Under the pieces are notes generated by a model, which worked only from the letters and a program-made list of their open reading frames with translations, had not been told where the DNA came from and searched no databases. Of a stretch of 64,000 nucleotides of DNA, positions 1 to 11,630 are shown one piece after another (the first letter of the stretch is position 1; the number at the start of each line of letters is the position of its first letter). Location of the stretch: positions 616,937 to 680,936 of the forward strand of contig NZ_FOTB01000001.1 of assembly GCF_900114445.1 (NCBI RefSeq), given 5' to 3'. The DNA is from Salinicoccus halodurans. GTDB taxonomy: Bacteria > Bacillota > Bacilli > Staphylococcales > Salinicoccaceae. A program made the translations under genes and the position numbers.

Positions 1-342
1 AGCGACAAAAGTATCATCTTCTTTCTGCATTACGTCTTCGATGATCTTATCCGCTCTGTGACGTGATTTACATTCTTTACAGTCAATCATCGGATCGTTG
101 AAGTTACCCAGGTGCCCGGATGCTTCCCACGTTTTAGGGTTCATCAGTATTGCAGCATCAAGACCAACGTTGTACGGTGATTCCTGGATGAATTTTTTCC
201 ACCATGCATGTTTGACATTACTTTTAAGTTCCACACCCAGTGGACCGTAGTCCCATGTGTTGGCAAGACCGCCATAGATTTCACTACCTGGGAATACAAA
301 TCCCCTGGTTTTAGCTAAATTGACAATTGTATCCATTTCCAT
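1..342 (-). CDS. glyS: glycyl-tRNA synthetase, class II (5' part only)
   Basis: The first 114 codons of a homodimeric GlyRS, which charges tRNA-Gly in the cytoplasm; the rest lies left of the window. The reading frame contains the family hallmarks [13 protein letters not shown] (about residues 13-25), [22 protein letters not shown] and [10 protein letters not shown], very close to the staphylococcal enzyme. The ATG at 342 is chosen because AAAAGGAGC lies eight bases upstream; a second in-frame ATG at 336 would also fit. A tRNA-responsive T-box leader precedes it. The additional CxxC (CKECK) following the DPMID motif resembles a zinc-knuckle half. Confidence 0.95.
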   Translation of the reverse strand, partial: MEMDTIVNLAKTRGFVFPGSEIYGGLANTWDYGPLGVELKSNVKHAWWKKFIQESPYNVGLDAAILMNPKTWEASGHLGNFNDPMIDCKECKSRHRADKIIEDVMQKEDDTFVA

Positions 343-392
343 TTGAATCGGCTCCTTTTAAATATTGAGTTAATGTTGTATGGAGAAAAACA

Positions 393-435
393 CAAAAAGT
401 CCCCGGACAACAATAGACGATTGTCATCCGGGGAC
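393..435 (-). terminator. T-box intrinsic terminator
   Basis: On the minus strand GTCCCCGGA and TCCGGGGAC (427-435 with 399-407) form a perfect 9-bp stem, followed by TTTTTGTG. This is the OFF structure of the glyS T-box. Confidence 0.93.
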
Positions 436-590
436 GAGCGTAGCCCGCGGTTCCACCCCAATTAGTGTATACACTCCGCTTTTATATAATAGGTTGTTTT
501 ATCCATCATCTACGCCAATTAATATGTTAAGCTCACACCATCCTTAACTCGCTTCAGTATCATTATAGCCGGAGTTTGATTGTTCTGCAA
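393..590 (-). promoter_or_regulatory. glycine-specific T-box leader of glyS
   Basis: Read on the minus strand, the conserved T-box GGGTGGAACCGCG (446-459) is followed by the terminator hairpin. Upstream is a Stem I-like hairpin with arms GTTAAG/CTTAAC (525-548) around GGTGTGAG. It is followed by ATTGGCGTAG, in which GGC (514-516) is the candidate glycine specifier. The arrangement parallels the short Stem I of Bacillus glyQS leaders. Uncharged tRNA-Gly would stabilise the antiterminator and allow glyS transcription. The 310-base gap between glyS and ccpN is therefore essentially leader plus the ccpN promoter. The 5' limit is approximate. Confidence 0.92.
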
Positions 591-626
591 ACATTTGCTT
601 ATATTTCTTTATTGCCATGAATGTAT

Positions 627-632
627 TATAAT
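627..632 (+). promoter_or_regulatory. -10 element upstream of ccpN
   Basis: A perfect TATAAT lies 21 bases before the ccpN start, with GGGAG as ribosome site just after it. No good -35 hexamer is visible at 16-18 bp spacing, so the promoter assignment is tentative. Confidence 0.45.
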
Positions 633-653
633 TAGTTTGTTGGGAGTGATGGC

Positions 654-1271
654 ATGGAATTGAACGAGAGACAAGAAAAAATACTTAAAATTGTGAAGCA
701 GCACGGACCGATCACCGGAAGTAAAATTGCAGAGCAACTATCTCTGACTAGAGCCACACTGCGCCCTGACCTGGCTATACTTACGATGTCAGGCTATCTT
801 GACGCAAGACCGAGGGTGGGGTATTTTTATACTGGAAAAGAGTCTGAAGAAGTAATGAGTTCCAAAATAAGAAATATCATTGTCAGTGATGTACAGAGCG
901 TCCCTATTTTAATCAAGAAAGATACATCCATTTATGAAGCGATCGTCAAGATGTTTTTGGAAGACGTGGGGACGCTGTATGCGATAGATGAAGATAATGG
1001 CCTGGCCGGTGTCATATCCAGAAAAGACCTTTTAAGAGGAACGATGGGCGGCAATGATATAGAGAAAACACCGGTCAGTGTCATCATGACCCGTAAACCG
1101 AGTATCACTATTTGTTATCCAAATGATCTATTGATATATGCGGCAAATCAGCTGATTGAAAAGCAGATCGATTCGCTGCCTGTTGTTGAAAATCATGATG
1201 GCGTGGAACGCGTAATAGGAAGAATAACCAAAACGAATATTGCACGTGTATTTGTCAATCTCATGGAATAA
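654..1271 (+). CDS. ccpN: CcpN-type transcriptional repressor (HTH + two CBS domains)
   Basis: A 205-residue cytoplasmic regulator, close to the 212 residues of Bacillus subtilis CcpN. An N-terminal winged helix-turn-helix (about residues 5-60, with ITGSKIAEQLSLTRATLRPD) is followed by two CBS motifs (about 75-135 and 140-200; VISRKDLLRG and IGRITKTNIARV are typical). CcpN represses gluconeogenic genes (gapB, pckA) during glycolytic growth; CBS pairs bind adenine nucleotides. It is 12 bases upstream of ppsR, the same pairing as ccpN-yqfL in B. subtilis, suggesting joint control of pyruvate/PEP metabolism. GGGAG eight bases before the ATG supports the start. Confidence 0.93.
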   Translation: MELNERQEKILKIVKQHGPITGSKIAEQLSLTRATLRPDLAILTMSGYLDARPRVGYFYTGKESEEVMSSKIRNIIVSDVQSVPILIKKDTSIYEAIVKMFLEDVGTLYAIDEDNGLAGVISRKDLLRGTMGGNDIEKTPVSVIMTRKPSITICYPNDLLIYAANQLIEKQIDSLPVVENHDGVERVIGRITKTNIARVFVNLME

Positions 1272-1283
1272 GGAAGTGTTTGA

Positions 1284-2108
1284 ATGTCTAAGTTGAAAGT
1301 GATTGTCGCCTCTGATTCTGTCGGTGAAACGGGAGAGCTGGTCGCAAAGGCCTGCCTTTCACAGTTCAATATTGATGAATCAGGTGAAGTACTGATCAGG
1401 TATCCTTATATAGAAACAGAGGAACATGTGGATGATGTAGTCGATCTTGCGAAAAGTAAGAATGCAATTGTAGTCTTCACCATCATTACACCGGATCTCC
1501 GCAAGTATATACAAAAGGAATTGAAAAGCGAAGAGATCCCTTCTGTGGATATCATGGGACCATTGATGAACGTCCTGGAAGGCAAAACAGAAGAACAGCC
1601 ATACTATGAACCGGGACGTGTCCATAAGCTGGATGAAGATTACTTCAAGAAAATTGAAGCTATTGAATTTGCCGTAAAATATGATGACGGCAAAGATGCC
1701 GGCGGCCTGGACAAGGCGGATATCGTCCTTATCGGCGTATCCAGGACATCGAAAACGCCATTGTCCCAGTTCCTTGCGCTAAAAAAATACAAGGTGATGA
1801 ACGTACCATTGGTGCCGGAAGTCGTTCCTCCCAAAGAGCTCTTTGGTGTAGATCCAAAAAAATGTGTCGGATTGAAAATCAATCCGCAGACATTGAATAA
1901 GATCAGGAAAGAACGTCTGACGCAGCTCGGACTGAAAGACACAGCAAGCTATGCAAATGATAAAAGAATCCAGGAAGAGCTGGACTACTTTAATAAAATC
2001 ATTTCAAAAATAGGCTGTCCTGTAATTGACGTATCGGAAATGGCCATTGAAGAAACAGCGAATGAAATCATGAAATACGTCGATGGCCGAATAGATGTTA
2101 AGGGATGA
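1284..2108 (+). CDS. ppsR: pyruvate, phosphate dikinase / PEP synthase regulatory kinase-phosphorylase (DUF299, YqfL)
   Basis: 274 residues, the usual length for the DUF299 bifunctional regulator that uses ADP to phosphorylate, and Pi to dephosphorylate, PPDK or PEP synthase. The N-terminal [11 protein letters not shown] and the P-loop GVSRTSKT (about residues 151-158) are diagnostic. The C-terminal half has the typical VPLVPEV and FGVDPKK stretches. AAGGAAGTG precedes the ATG. It lies directly behind ccpN and just ahead of dnaG. Which dikinase is its target is not visible here. Confidence 0.92.
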   Translation: MSKLKVIVASDSVGETGELVAKACLSQFNIDESGEVLIRYPYIETEEHVDDVVDLAKSKNAIVVFTIITPDLRKYIQKELKSEEIPSVDIMGPLMNVLEGKTEEQPYYEPGRVHKLDEDYFKKIEAIEFAVKYDDGKDAGGLDKADIVLIGVSRTSKTPLSQFLALKKYKVMNVPLVPEVVPPKELFGVDPKKCVGLKINPQTLNKIRKERLTQLGLKDTASYANDKRIQEELDYFNKIISKIGCPVIDVSEMAIEETANEIMKYVDGRIDVKG

Positions 2109-2114
2109 TGAGAC

Positions 2115-5004
<2,890 letters not shown>

Positions 5005-5043
5005 TTTTCAATAATCTAGTGTAATTTTTATTGAAAAAATCTT

Positions 5044-5071
5044 TTGACTTTACTGCGTTTTGATATACAAT
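5044..5071 (+). promoter_or_regulatory. promoter of cccA
   Basis: TTGACT (5044-5049), a 16-bp spacer and TACAAT (5066-5071) form a good SigA promoter about 50 bases ahead of the cytochrome gene. cccA can therefore be expressed apart from dnaG-sigA. Confidence 0.7.
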
Positions 5072-5119
5072 TAAATATGTGAATACGTATATGTAAAGAG
5101 ATTAGGGGGGTTATTAAAG

Positions 5120-5494
5120 ATGAATCGAAATCCTGTTATACCTTTTATACTTATTATTTTTCTGGGTATAGGACTCGTTTTTCTCCTTTCTTCCCAAGGA
5201 GCGACTTCTGATCAAGGAGAAGAAGAGCAAACTGCTTCCGAAGAAGGTGGAGGAGAAGAAGGTGCTTCAAGCGGTGACTTCGACGCTGAAGGTTTCGCCC
5301 GTGATAACTGTGCTTCCTGTCACGGTCAGGACTTCTCTGGCGGCATGGGACCAGCATTGGCGGGTACAAGCCTTGACGAAGCGACGTTCACTGAAACTGT
5401 AAGAAATGGTAAAGGCTCAATGCCCGCATTCAGCCAGGATCAGATCGCTGACGAAGATCTGACAGCACTTTACGAATTTATGGCAGGTCAATAA
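5120..5494 (+). CDS. cccA: membrane-anchored cytochrome c550 (CccA-like)
   Basis: 124 residues. One N-terminal membrane segment (about 7-26) is followed by a Glu/Gly/Ser-rich linker and a single class I cytochrome c domain on the outer face. The haem-attachment motif CASCH is at about 64-68. A methionine in GSMPAF (about 99-104) is the likely sixth ligand. There is no lipobox, so it is anchored by the uncleaved helix as in B. subtilis CccA, which is also next to sigA. It would carry electrons to a cytochrome c oxidase. The small c-type cytochrome distinguishes this genome from S. aureus. AGGGGGG precedes the ATG. Confidence 0.9.
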   Translation: MNRNPVIPFILIIFLGIGLVFLLSSQGATSDQGEEEQTASEEGGGEEGASSGDFDAEGFARDNCASCHGQDFSGGMGPALAGTSLDEATFTETVRNGKGSMPAFSQDQIADEDLTALYEFMAGQ

Positions 5495-5503
5495 TTGACA
5501 AAG

Positions 5504-5537
5504 AAACCTCCGCATATGATGTGGAGGTTTTATTTTT
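5504..5537 (+). terminator. intrinsic terminator after cccA
   Basis: AAACCTCC (5504-5511) pairs with GGAGGTTT (5523-5530), followed by a T-rich run. Confidence 0.88.
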
Positions 5538-5569
5538 ATTCATACAAATCCCCGACGGAGGAACTCTAG

Positions 5570-6238
5570 ATGCTTGATGAGAGACTGACGAAAGTAGCAG
5601 CATATATAAAGGGCGGAACACTGGTGGATATTGGATCTGACCATGCGTATCTTCCTATTTATGCAATTAAAAATAACATCGTTCAAAATGCAATCTGCGG
5701 TGAGGTTGTAAAGGGACCTTTTGATTCCACAGTTGAAAATATAAAGTCACATGCACTGAAGGATAGAATCGAAGCCAGATTCGGTTCAGGACTCGAAATC
5801 GTGAACCATGATGATGACATTGATTCCATTACGATATGTGGCATGGGCGGACCCTTGATTGCGGATATTCTGAAAAGCGGATTTAAAAACGTGAAGGGGA
5901 AGCCGAGACTGGTGCTTCAGCCCAACACATATTCATATCCAGTGCGGAAGGCACTTGTGGATTTGGGATATTCAATAATAGAAGAGACTGTAATCAGAAA
6001 TGGGCGGCATTTCTACGAAATCCTCGTTGCCGAAGCGGGGCACGCTTTCTATGATGAAAAGACATTGATGTTCGGTCCGGTGAATCTGCAGAAACGCGAG
6101 CAGGCGTTTATACAGAAACTGGAACGGGAACTCGAGCATCAGAAACGCATTCTCGCGAACTTGGAAATCAATTCAGGAAATCAGGAAAAAATCAATGAAA
6201 TCCGTGAAAATATATACTTGCTGGAAGAGGTGTTATAA
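5570..6238 (+). CDS. trmK: tRNA (adenine(22)-N1)-methyltransferase
   Basis: 222 residues, the COG2384 family. It methylates N1 of A22 in the D-arm of tRNA using SAM. The SAM-binding motif I is DIGSDHAYLPIY (about residues 20-31). The catalytic-region motif ICGMGG is at about 87-92, and PRLVLQPNTY is the typical motif V region. The C-terminal 50 residues form a coiled-coil-prone helix. GGAGGAAC precedes the ATG. It follows sigA/cccA and abuts nif3 (2-base gap), the standard trmK-yqfO pair. Confidence 0.93.
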   Translation: MLDERLTKVAAYIKGGTLVDIGSDHAYLPIYAIKNNIVQNAICGEVVKGPFDSTVENIKSHALKDRIEARFGSGLEIVNHDDDIDSITICGMGGPLIADILKSGFKNVKGKPRLVLQPNTYSYPVRKALVDLGYSIIEETVIRNGRHFYEILVAEAGHAFYDEKTLMFGPVNLQKREQAFIQKLERELEHQKRILANLEINSGNQEKINEIRENIYLLEEVL

Positions 6239-6240
6239 AA

Positions 6241-7314
6241 ATGGATGTTAAAGCATTACTTGGTATTCTGGACAAAATTGCCCCATTCAATGACAGTGAG
6301 GACTGGGACAATACCGGACTTCTGGTCGGCGATATGAACGCTGAAGTGACTGGGATTCTGACAACACTTGATTGCGGTCCCGGGACAGTCGATGAAGCAA
6401 TCGAAAAGGGTATGAATGTCATCGTGGCCCATCATCCTCTTATATTTCCTGAAGTTTCCTCTGTCACAGAGGAAGGTGTGGGTGCCATTATCCGCAAACT
6501 GATCAAAAATGATATAAGTCTGATCGCCATGCACACAAATCTGGATCATCAGCCAAAAGGTGTCAGCTACATGATTGCTGAACAGCTTGGGTTTGAGAAC
6601 ACGGAAATATTAATCAGACATCAGGAATACTACAAAAAACTGAGAATCAATATTCCGGCTGAAAATCGTGAACAATTGAAGCGCGATCTCTCTGAAGCCG
6701 GAGTCGGGGAGCAGGGAGATTATACTGAGTGTTTCTTCGAATACCCCGTAAGCGGGCAATTCAGACCAGGCGACGGAGCAAATCCCCATATCGGTGCCCG
6801 TGGCGAGCTTGAAAAGGTTGAGGAATATATAGTAGAAGCCATATACGAAGCTGCCCGAGAGACACAGGTGATAGAAGCACTGATCGCTTCCCATCCTTAC
6901 GAAGAACCGGCATATGACATCCTTTCAATAAATAAACCGGGTGACAAAGGTCTGGGTGTTTCATTTGAGTATCAGGGAACCCTGGATGACCTCGTTTCAC
7001 TGGTCGAAGAAAAATCCGGGCTGTCTGTAGTCAATGTGGTTAAAGGATCAGATGAAACTATCAATAAAGTAGCTGTGATCGGCGGGTCAGGTATGAGTTA
7101 TATCGATGGGGCGTTCGCCTCCGGAGCTGATGTTCTTTTGACAGGTGACGTAAAATATCATGAAGCCTATGACGCAAAACTCGCAGACAGGAATATCATC
7201 GACACGGGCCATTATATGGAAGTTGCAATGGCTGAAGGATTGAAAAAATTAATAGCGGAAGAAATAGATATAAATGTAGAGGCTGCTAAGATATCTACTA
7301 ATCCATTCTCATAA
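6241..7314 (+). CDS. Nif3-like dinuclear metal centre protein (YqfO family)
   Basis: 357 residues. The NIF3 halves (about 1-125 and 240-357) hold the metal-binding residues in IVAHHPLIF (about residues 61-69), MHTNLD (about 99-104) and, at the C-terminus, DTGHYMEVA. An inserted PII-like domain lies between them (about 130-235). The family is present in nearly all bacteria; it has been linked to GTP cyclohydrolase I-like chemistry and metal handling but its physiological role is not settled. Translationally coupled to trmK. Confidence 0.9.
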   Translation: MDVKALLGILDKIAPFNDSEDWDNTGLLVGDMNAEVTGILTTLDCGPGTVDEAIEKGMNVIVAHHPLIFPEVSSVTEEGVGAIIRKLIKNDISLIAMHTNLDHQPKGVSYMIAEQLGFENTEILIRHQEYYKKLRINIPAENREQLKRDLSEAGVGEQGDYTECFFEYPVSGQFRPGDGANPHIGARGELEKVEEYIVEAIYEAARETQVIEALIASHPYEEPAYDILSINKPGDKGLGVSFEYQGTLDDLVSLVEEKSGLSVVNVVKGSDETINKVAVIGGSGMSYIDGAFASGADVLLTGDVKYHEAYDAKLADRNIIDTGHYMEVAMAEGLKKLIAEEIDINVEAAKISTNPFS

Positions 7315-7318
7315 GAAA

Positions 7319-7358
7319 ATCCCCGGCATTCAGAGTTTCAGCTCTGAATGCCGGGGAT
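7319..7358. terminator. bidirectional terminator between nif3 and ispH
   Basis: A 17-bp perfect stem, ATCCCCGGCATTCAGAG (7319-7335) with its complement at 7342-7358. On the minus strand it is followed by TTTTCTTAT, so it mainly serves nif3/ispH convergence. Confidence 0.9.
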
Positions 7359-7377
7359 CAATATTATGAAGATTTTT

Positions 7378-8340
7378 TTATTCCATAATCTTAACTGGTT
7401 TCGGATTCCTGATTTTTGGCAGAATTTTATTTTTCGGTACGGTTGATTTAGGAGATTCTGCATTTTCTTTATCATATTTCTTAATATATTCAATAACTTC
7501 GCGAACAATCGGCGTTGGCGTTGATGCGCCCGCGGTGACGGCGACAGAATCAATGCCTTCCAACCACTCGGTCTTCAGTTCATCCAGGGAACTGATGCGG
7601 TATGCATTTGTATGGGCAATTTCCTTTGATACCTGAGTAAGGCGATTGGAGTTGTTACTCTTAGGATCGCCGACAACGATAAGGAGTTCTGCTTCCTGTG
7701 CCTGTTCAGCAACTGCTTCCTGACGGACCTGTGTTGCAAGACAGATCTCCTTATGCACTTCTATATGCGGGAATTGAAGTTTGAGCTGATCCATCAGATG
7801 TCCTACATCCCACTGACTCATGGTGGTCTGGTTCGTAACAATAAGTTTCTTGTTTGCAATATCATGAGGAAGTGCCTTGACATCATCAAGTGTTTCAACC
7901 AAATGAACCCTTTCCGGATTGACGCCTACGGCACCCTCCGGTTCAGGATGTCCTTTCTTGCCGATATAGATGACATCGTAGTCATCGGCAGTCTTCTCGC
8001 GGATCAGTTCATGTGTGATTTCCACATCCGGACATGTCGCGTCAATGCACGTCAGCCCTTTTTCTTTCGCTCTTTCCTTGACCTGGGGCGAAACACCGTG
8101 GGCTGTAAATACTACAGTGCCCTCGTTGATGTTTTCCAGGATTTCCAGACGGTTGGGACCATCCAGTGTGATGATACCATCCTCTTCAAATGCATCTGTC
8201 ACATGTTTATTATGAACAATCATGCCTAGTATATATATCGGTCGGGGTAGTGACTTATCCATAGATGCATTTCGTGCAATCACCATGGCATCCACCACAC
8301 CGTAACAATAGCCGCGCGGGGTAATTTTAATAATATCCAT
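7378..8340 (-). CDS. ispH: 4-hydroxy-3-methylbut-2-enyl diphosphate reductase
   Basis: 320 residues. It is the last enzyme of the MEP isoprenoid pathway, reducing HMBPP to IPP and DMAPP. The three 4Fe-4S cysteine motifs are visible: GYCYGV (C12), DATCPDV (about C98) and EICLAT (about C194). Substrate-binding HGVSPQ and VTAGASTP are also present. AGGAGGAA lies upstream of ATG 8340. ispG, ispA and dxs of the same pathway are elsewhere in the window. Monocistronic, convergent with nif3. Confidence 0.96.
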   Translation of the reverse strand: MDIIKITPRGYCYGVVDAMVIARNASMDKSLPRPIYILGMIVHNKHVTDAFEEDGIITLDGPNRLEILENINEGTVVFTAHGVSPQVKERAKEKGLTCIDATCPDVEITHELIREKTADDYDVIYIGKKGHPEPEGAVGVNPERVHLVETLDDVKALPHDIANKKLIVTNQTTMSQWDVGHLMDQLKLQFPHIEVHKEICLATQVRQEAVAEQAQEAELLIVVGDPKSNNSNRLTQVSKEIAHTNAYRISSLDELKTEWLEGIDSVAVTAGASTPTPIVREVIEYIKKYDKENAESPKSTVPKNKILPKIRNPKPVKIME

Positions 8341-8485
8341 AGAAAGAATTCCTCCTTATATAGCATTATAACCAATATCGGGATGTTTTTAAATCATCTC
8401 GAGGTCTGATTAATGAATAATAGCATCACGGACATATTTCGGTTATAATTGAAGTCGAGTTTATTTATAGAAATCAGGTGAAACA

Positions 8486-9799
8486 ATGAGTAATGCTTTT
8501 AAAAGATTCAACTTTGACGATAAAATGATGGAAGCGATAGATGAAATAAAATTTACACATCCAACACTGATCCAGGAACGGGTAATCCCTAAAATCCTGA
8601 AAGGCGATAATGTTGTCGCCCAGTCCGAGACTGGAAGTGGAAAGTCACACGCCTTCCTGCTTCCGATCGTTTACAAAGTGGATGCAGAAAAAGACCATCC
8701 ACAGGCGGTCATTCTTGCACCAACAAGGGAGCTTGCCAAACAGCTTCATAAAATGACGATGGATCTTCTGAAGTCCTATCCCGAAATCCGTACAGCTGCC
8801 TTTATCGGCGGTACGGACTTGTCCAAGGATGAACAAAAAGCCGGCAGAACTCCTCATATTGTAATCGGTACGCCAACAAGAGTCAAAGATCTGATGCAGT
8901 CAGGTGCACTTGATCTCCACCTGGCCGACAGGGTGGTCATCGATGAGGCCGATCTGATGATCGATCTCGGATTCCTGGAACAGATTGATGAAATAGCGAG
9001 AGCACTGAGTGACGATGTCAGTCTTCTGGTATTCTCTGCCACCATCCCTGGGGCACTGCGTATTTTCCTGAAAAAATATATCGGGGAAGTTGAAACAATC
9101 ATTATAGATACGCCTAAAAACAAGACGTCCATACATTACAGTCTTGTTCCGGTCCGCGGAGAAGAAAAACAGAATAAAGTTCTGGATATCGTACAGCATG
9201 TCACGCCTTACATCGGTCTGATTTTTGCAAATTCCCGTGAACGAGCAGATGCCTTGTTCGATCATCTGAACAGCGCGGGGGTATACGTCGGTCTTTTCCA
9301 TGGCGGTCTCAAACCACGTGAACGTGCAAAAGAAATCAAGAAGATCAGGGCACTTGAATATGAATGGGTAGTCGCAAGTGACCTTGCGGCAAGAGGTCTG
9401 GATATTGACGGTGCTTCGCACGTCATCAACTATGACATTCCGAAAGAAATCGAATTCTTCACCCACAGAGTGGGGAGGGTCGGCCGCGGCGAATATGAAG
9501 GAACGGCGATCACACTGTATACCCCGGATGAAGAACATCTCATCAATCTGATTGAGAATAAAGGATATGCCTTCAACCATGAAGATTTCAAGCATGGTGA
9601 GTTCATTAAAATAAAATCGAGAACCCAGCGTGCTTCGAGAAAGAAAAAAGAGACAGGTCTCGAATCGAAACTCTCACACAGAGTGAAGCGTACTGGTAAA
9701 GTGAAGCCGGGCTATAAGAAAAAGATGAAAGCGGAAATGGATACTTTGAAAAGGGAAGAGCGCAGAAAGTATTCCATGAAAAATAAGAAAAAAAGATAA
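8486..9799 (+). CDS. cshB: DEAD-box RNA helicase (CshB/YqfR)
   Basis: 437 residues, cytoplasmic. Helicase motifs in order: Q-motif region FTHPTLIQ, Walker A SETGSGKS (about 51-58), Ia APTRELA, Ib GTPTR, II DEAD (about 153-156), [27 protein letters not shown] and [10 protein letters not shown]. The lysine/arginine-rich tail (about 380-437) is an RNA-binding extension. Motif VI has V where most relatives have T (HRxGRTGR). Related CshB proteins act in ribosome assembly and cold adaptation. A TATAAT at 8444-8449 is a likely -10 element. nfo follows immediately. Confidence 0.94.
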   Translation: MSNAFKRFNFDDKMMEAIDEIKFTHPTLIQERVIPKILKGDNVVAQSETGSGKSHAFLLPIVYKVDAEKDHPQAVILAPTRELAKQLHKMTMDLLKSYPEIRTAAFIGGTDLSKDEQKAGRTPHIVIGTPTRVKDLMQSGALDLHLADRVVIDEADLMIDLGFLEQIDEIARALSDDVSLLVFSATIPGALRIFLKKYIGEVETIIIDTPKNKTSIHYSLVPVRGEEKQNKVLDIVQHVTPYIGLIFANSRERADALFDHLNSAGVYVGLFHGGLKPRERAKEIKKIRALEYEWVVASDLAARGLDIDGASHVINYDIPKEIEFFTHRVGRVGRGEYEGTAITLYTPDEEHLINLIENKGYAFNHEDFKHGEFIKIKSRTQRASRKKKETGLESKLSHRVKRTGKVKPGYKKKMKAEMDTLKREERRKYSMKNKKKR

Positions 9800-9813
9800 A
9801 AAGGATGAATAAG

Positions 9814-10719
9814 ATGCTTTTAGGTTCCCATGTATCAATGAGTGGTAAAAAAATGCTGGAAGCAGCAAGTATGTCTGCAGAAAGTTATGGTGCCAACACA
9901 TTTATGATCTATACGGGTGCGCCGCAAAACACCCGAAGAAAGAAGATAGAAGATCTAAATATCGAAGCAGGAAAAAAACATATGGAGGAACACGGCATCT
10001 CGAACATTGTCGTACACGCTCCATATATTATCAATATCGCAAATTCCGAACGTGAAGGTGTGTTTGAGCACGGGGTGGAATTTCTGCAGGAAGAGATCAT
10101 CCGGACGGAGCATCTGGGCGCCAAACAGATTGTCCTGCACCCTGGCAGCCATGTCGGCACAGGTGCCGAACGAGGAATCGAATCCATCATCGAAGGCCTG
10201 AATGAAGTGCTGTCTTCCAAACAGGATGTTCAGATTGCACTTGAAACGATGGCTGGCAAAGGTTCAGAAGTGGGGAGAACATTCGATGAACTTGCAAAAA
10301 TAATCGATGGTGTAACCAATAATGACAGGTTGAGCATATGTTTCGATACGTGTCACGTCCACGATGGAGGATACGATATCGTAAATGACTTCGACGGCGT
10401 CATCGAAGAATTCGACAAGACCATTGGCATTGACAAAATCAAAGTCCTCCATATTAATGACTCCAAAAATGAACGTGGTGCACATAAAGACCGTCATGAA
10501 AACATCGGTTTCGGACATATCGGTTTTGATGCTTTGACCCGTGTCATCAACCACCCGGAATTCAAGGATATTCCTAAAATACTGGAGACACCTTTTGTCG
10601 GTCCGGATAAGAAGAACAGGAATGCGCCTTACAAACATGAAATTGAAATGATCAGAAATGGCAGTTTCATTCCTGATCTGAAAGAGCAGATCAATCCGGA
10701 TATTAAAGATCTCGTATAA
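9814..10719 (+). CDS. nfo: endonuclease IV (AP endonuclease)
   Basis: 301 residues. It cleaves DNA 5' of abasic sites in base-excision repair. The trinuclear zinc-binding residues are seen in [47 protein letters not shown] and [12 protein letters not shown]. The start is set at the second ATG (9814), giving [13 protein letters not shown] as in staphylococcal homologues. AAAGG lies nine bases upstream of it, whereas the ATG at 9805 would directly abut that ribosome site. Co-transcribed with cshB. Confidence 0.95.
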   Translation: MLLGSHVSMSGKKMLEAASMSAESYGANTFMIYTGAPQNTRRKKIEDLNIEAGKKHMEEHGISNIVVHAPYIINIANSEREGVFEHGVEFLQEEIIRTEHLGAKQIVLHPGSHVGTGAERGIESIIEGLNEVLSSKQDVQIALETMAGKGSEVGRTFDELAKIIDGVTNNDRLSICFDTCHVHDGGYDIVNDFDGVIEEFDKTIGIDKIKVLHINDSKNERGAHKDRHENIGFGHIGFDALTRVINHPEFKDIPKILETPFVGPDKKNRNAPYKHEIEMIRNGSFIPDLKEQINPDIKDLV

Positions 10720-10731
10720 TAGTATTATTAT

Positions 10732-10770
10732 AAAAGACTGTACCTCATTTTTGAGATGCAGTCTTTTATT
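10732..10770 (+). terminator. terminator after nfo
   Basis: AAAAGACTG and CAGTCTTTT form the stem around a partly paired loop, followed by ATTTC. It separates cshB-nfo from the zinc operon. Confidence 0.85.
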
Positions 10771-10830
10771 TCGTAATGATTCCTATTTACAAATCGTAAT
10801 GATTCCTGTATTATATTGTAATGACTAAAA
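10771..10830 (+). promoter_or_regulatory. Zur-controlled promoter of the zinc uptake operon
   Basis: TTTACA (10786-10791), a 17-bp spacer and TATTAT (10809-10814) form the promoter. Two identical TCGTAATGATTCCT motifs occur at 10771-10784 and 10794-10807, the second inside the spacer. A related TTGTAATGAC is at 10817, so the three are exactly 23 bp apart. The motif matches the left part of the Bacillus Zur box (TCGTAATnATTACGA). Binding of Zn-loaded Zur would block RNA polymerase. Confidence 0.8.
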
Positions 10831-10847
10831 CTAAAGGAGCAATTGGA

Positions 10848-11630
10848 ATGGAGCACCCAATATTTGAGATAGAAAATCTCTCCTACACTTATAAAGATAA
10901 AATGGAAACAACCCCTGCTCTTAAAAACATCAACCTTAAAATAGACAAAGGTGATTTTGTTGCACTGGTTGGTCCAAATGGATCGGGAAAAACGACATTG
11001 ATCAAGCTCATCCTGGGTGTCATCAAACCACAAAAAGGTGAGATCTCCATAAATGGTAAAAGTCTTAGAAATTTCAATGCCTGGCAGGAAGTAGGCTATG
11101 TATCACAGAAATCCAACAGTTTTTCAAAAGGATTCCCTGCAACTGTAAGAGAAGTCGTATTGAGCGGACTGACAAAAGAAAAAGGTCTGTTTAAACGTTT
11201 CAACAGGAATGATGGAAAAAAGTTGGATGATGTATTGAAACTGTTGAATATAAGCGATCTCAAAGAGAAGAATATTTCTCTTTTATCCGGTGGGCAGACA
11301 CAGCGTGTTTTCATTGCACGGGCACTGATCAGCAACCCGAGCATACTGGTGTTGGATGAGCCGACAGTCGGCATTGATGCGAAACATGTCAAGGAATTTT
11401 ATGATGTCCTTCTGACACTGAAAGAAAAATCAGTGACCATCCTGCTCGTGACTCATGATATCGGTGTCGTTGTCGATCATGCCGACGAAGTCGCATGTCT
11501 GAATGAACATCTGCATTTCCATGGGACAAATCACGAATTCAAAAATCTGGGCGAAGCAGAATTGTCCAAAATCTACGGTTTTCCGCTGCAGCTTGTCAGC
11601 CATGACCATGAAAGGGAGTGCTGCAGTTGA
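10848..11630 (+). CDS. znuC: zinc ABC transporter ATP-binding protein (ZnuC/AdcC/MreA-like)
   Basis: 260 residues. ABC ATPase with Walker A GPNGSGKTT (about 39-47), Q-loop, signature LSGGQTQR, Walker B ILVLDEP and H-loop THD. It energises import of Zn2+ with the downstream permease. ATG 10848 is chosen because CTAAAGGAG precedes it. The upstream in-frame ATG at 10821 coincides with the expected transcription start. The gene corresponds to the mreA-mreB-zur operon of S. aureus. No solute-binding protein gene is present here and it must lie elsewhere. Manganese transport is a less likely alternative given the Zur control. Confidence 0.88.
   Translation: MEHPIFEIENLSYTYKDKMETTPALKNINLKIDKGDFVALVGPNGSGKTTLIKLILGVIKPQKGEISINGKSLRNFNAWQEVGYVSQKSNSFSKGFPATVREVVLSGLTKEKGLFKRFNRNDGKKLDDVLKLLNISDLKEKNISLLSGGQTQRVFIARALISNPSILVLDEPTVGIDAKHVKEFYDVLLTLKEKSVTILLVTHDIGVVVDHADEVACLNEHLHFHGTNHEFKNLGEAELSKIYGFPLQLVSHDHERECCS

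Noticed and set aside
8900-9595. Minus-strand open frame of 231 codons
   Set aside because: It lies opposite cshB, whose helicase motifs are complete in the plus frame. The minus translation has no recognisable motifs and no ribosome site.
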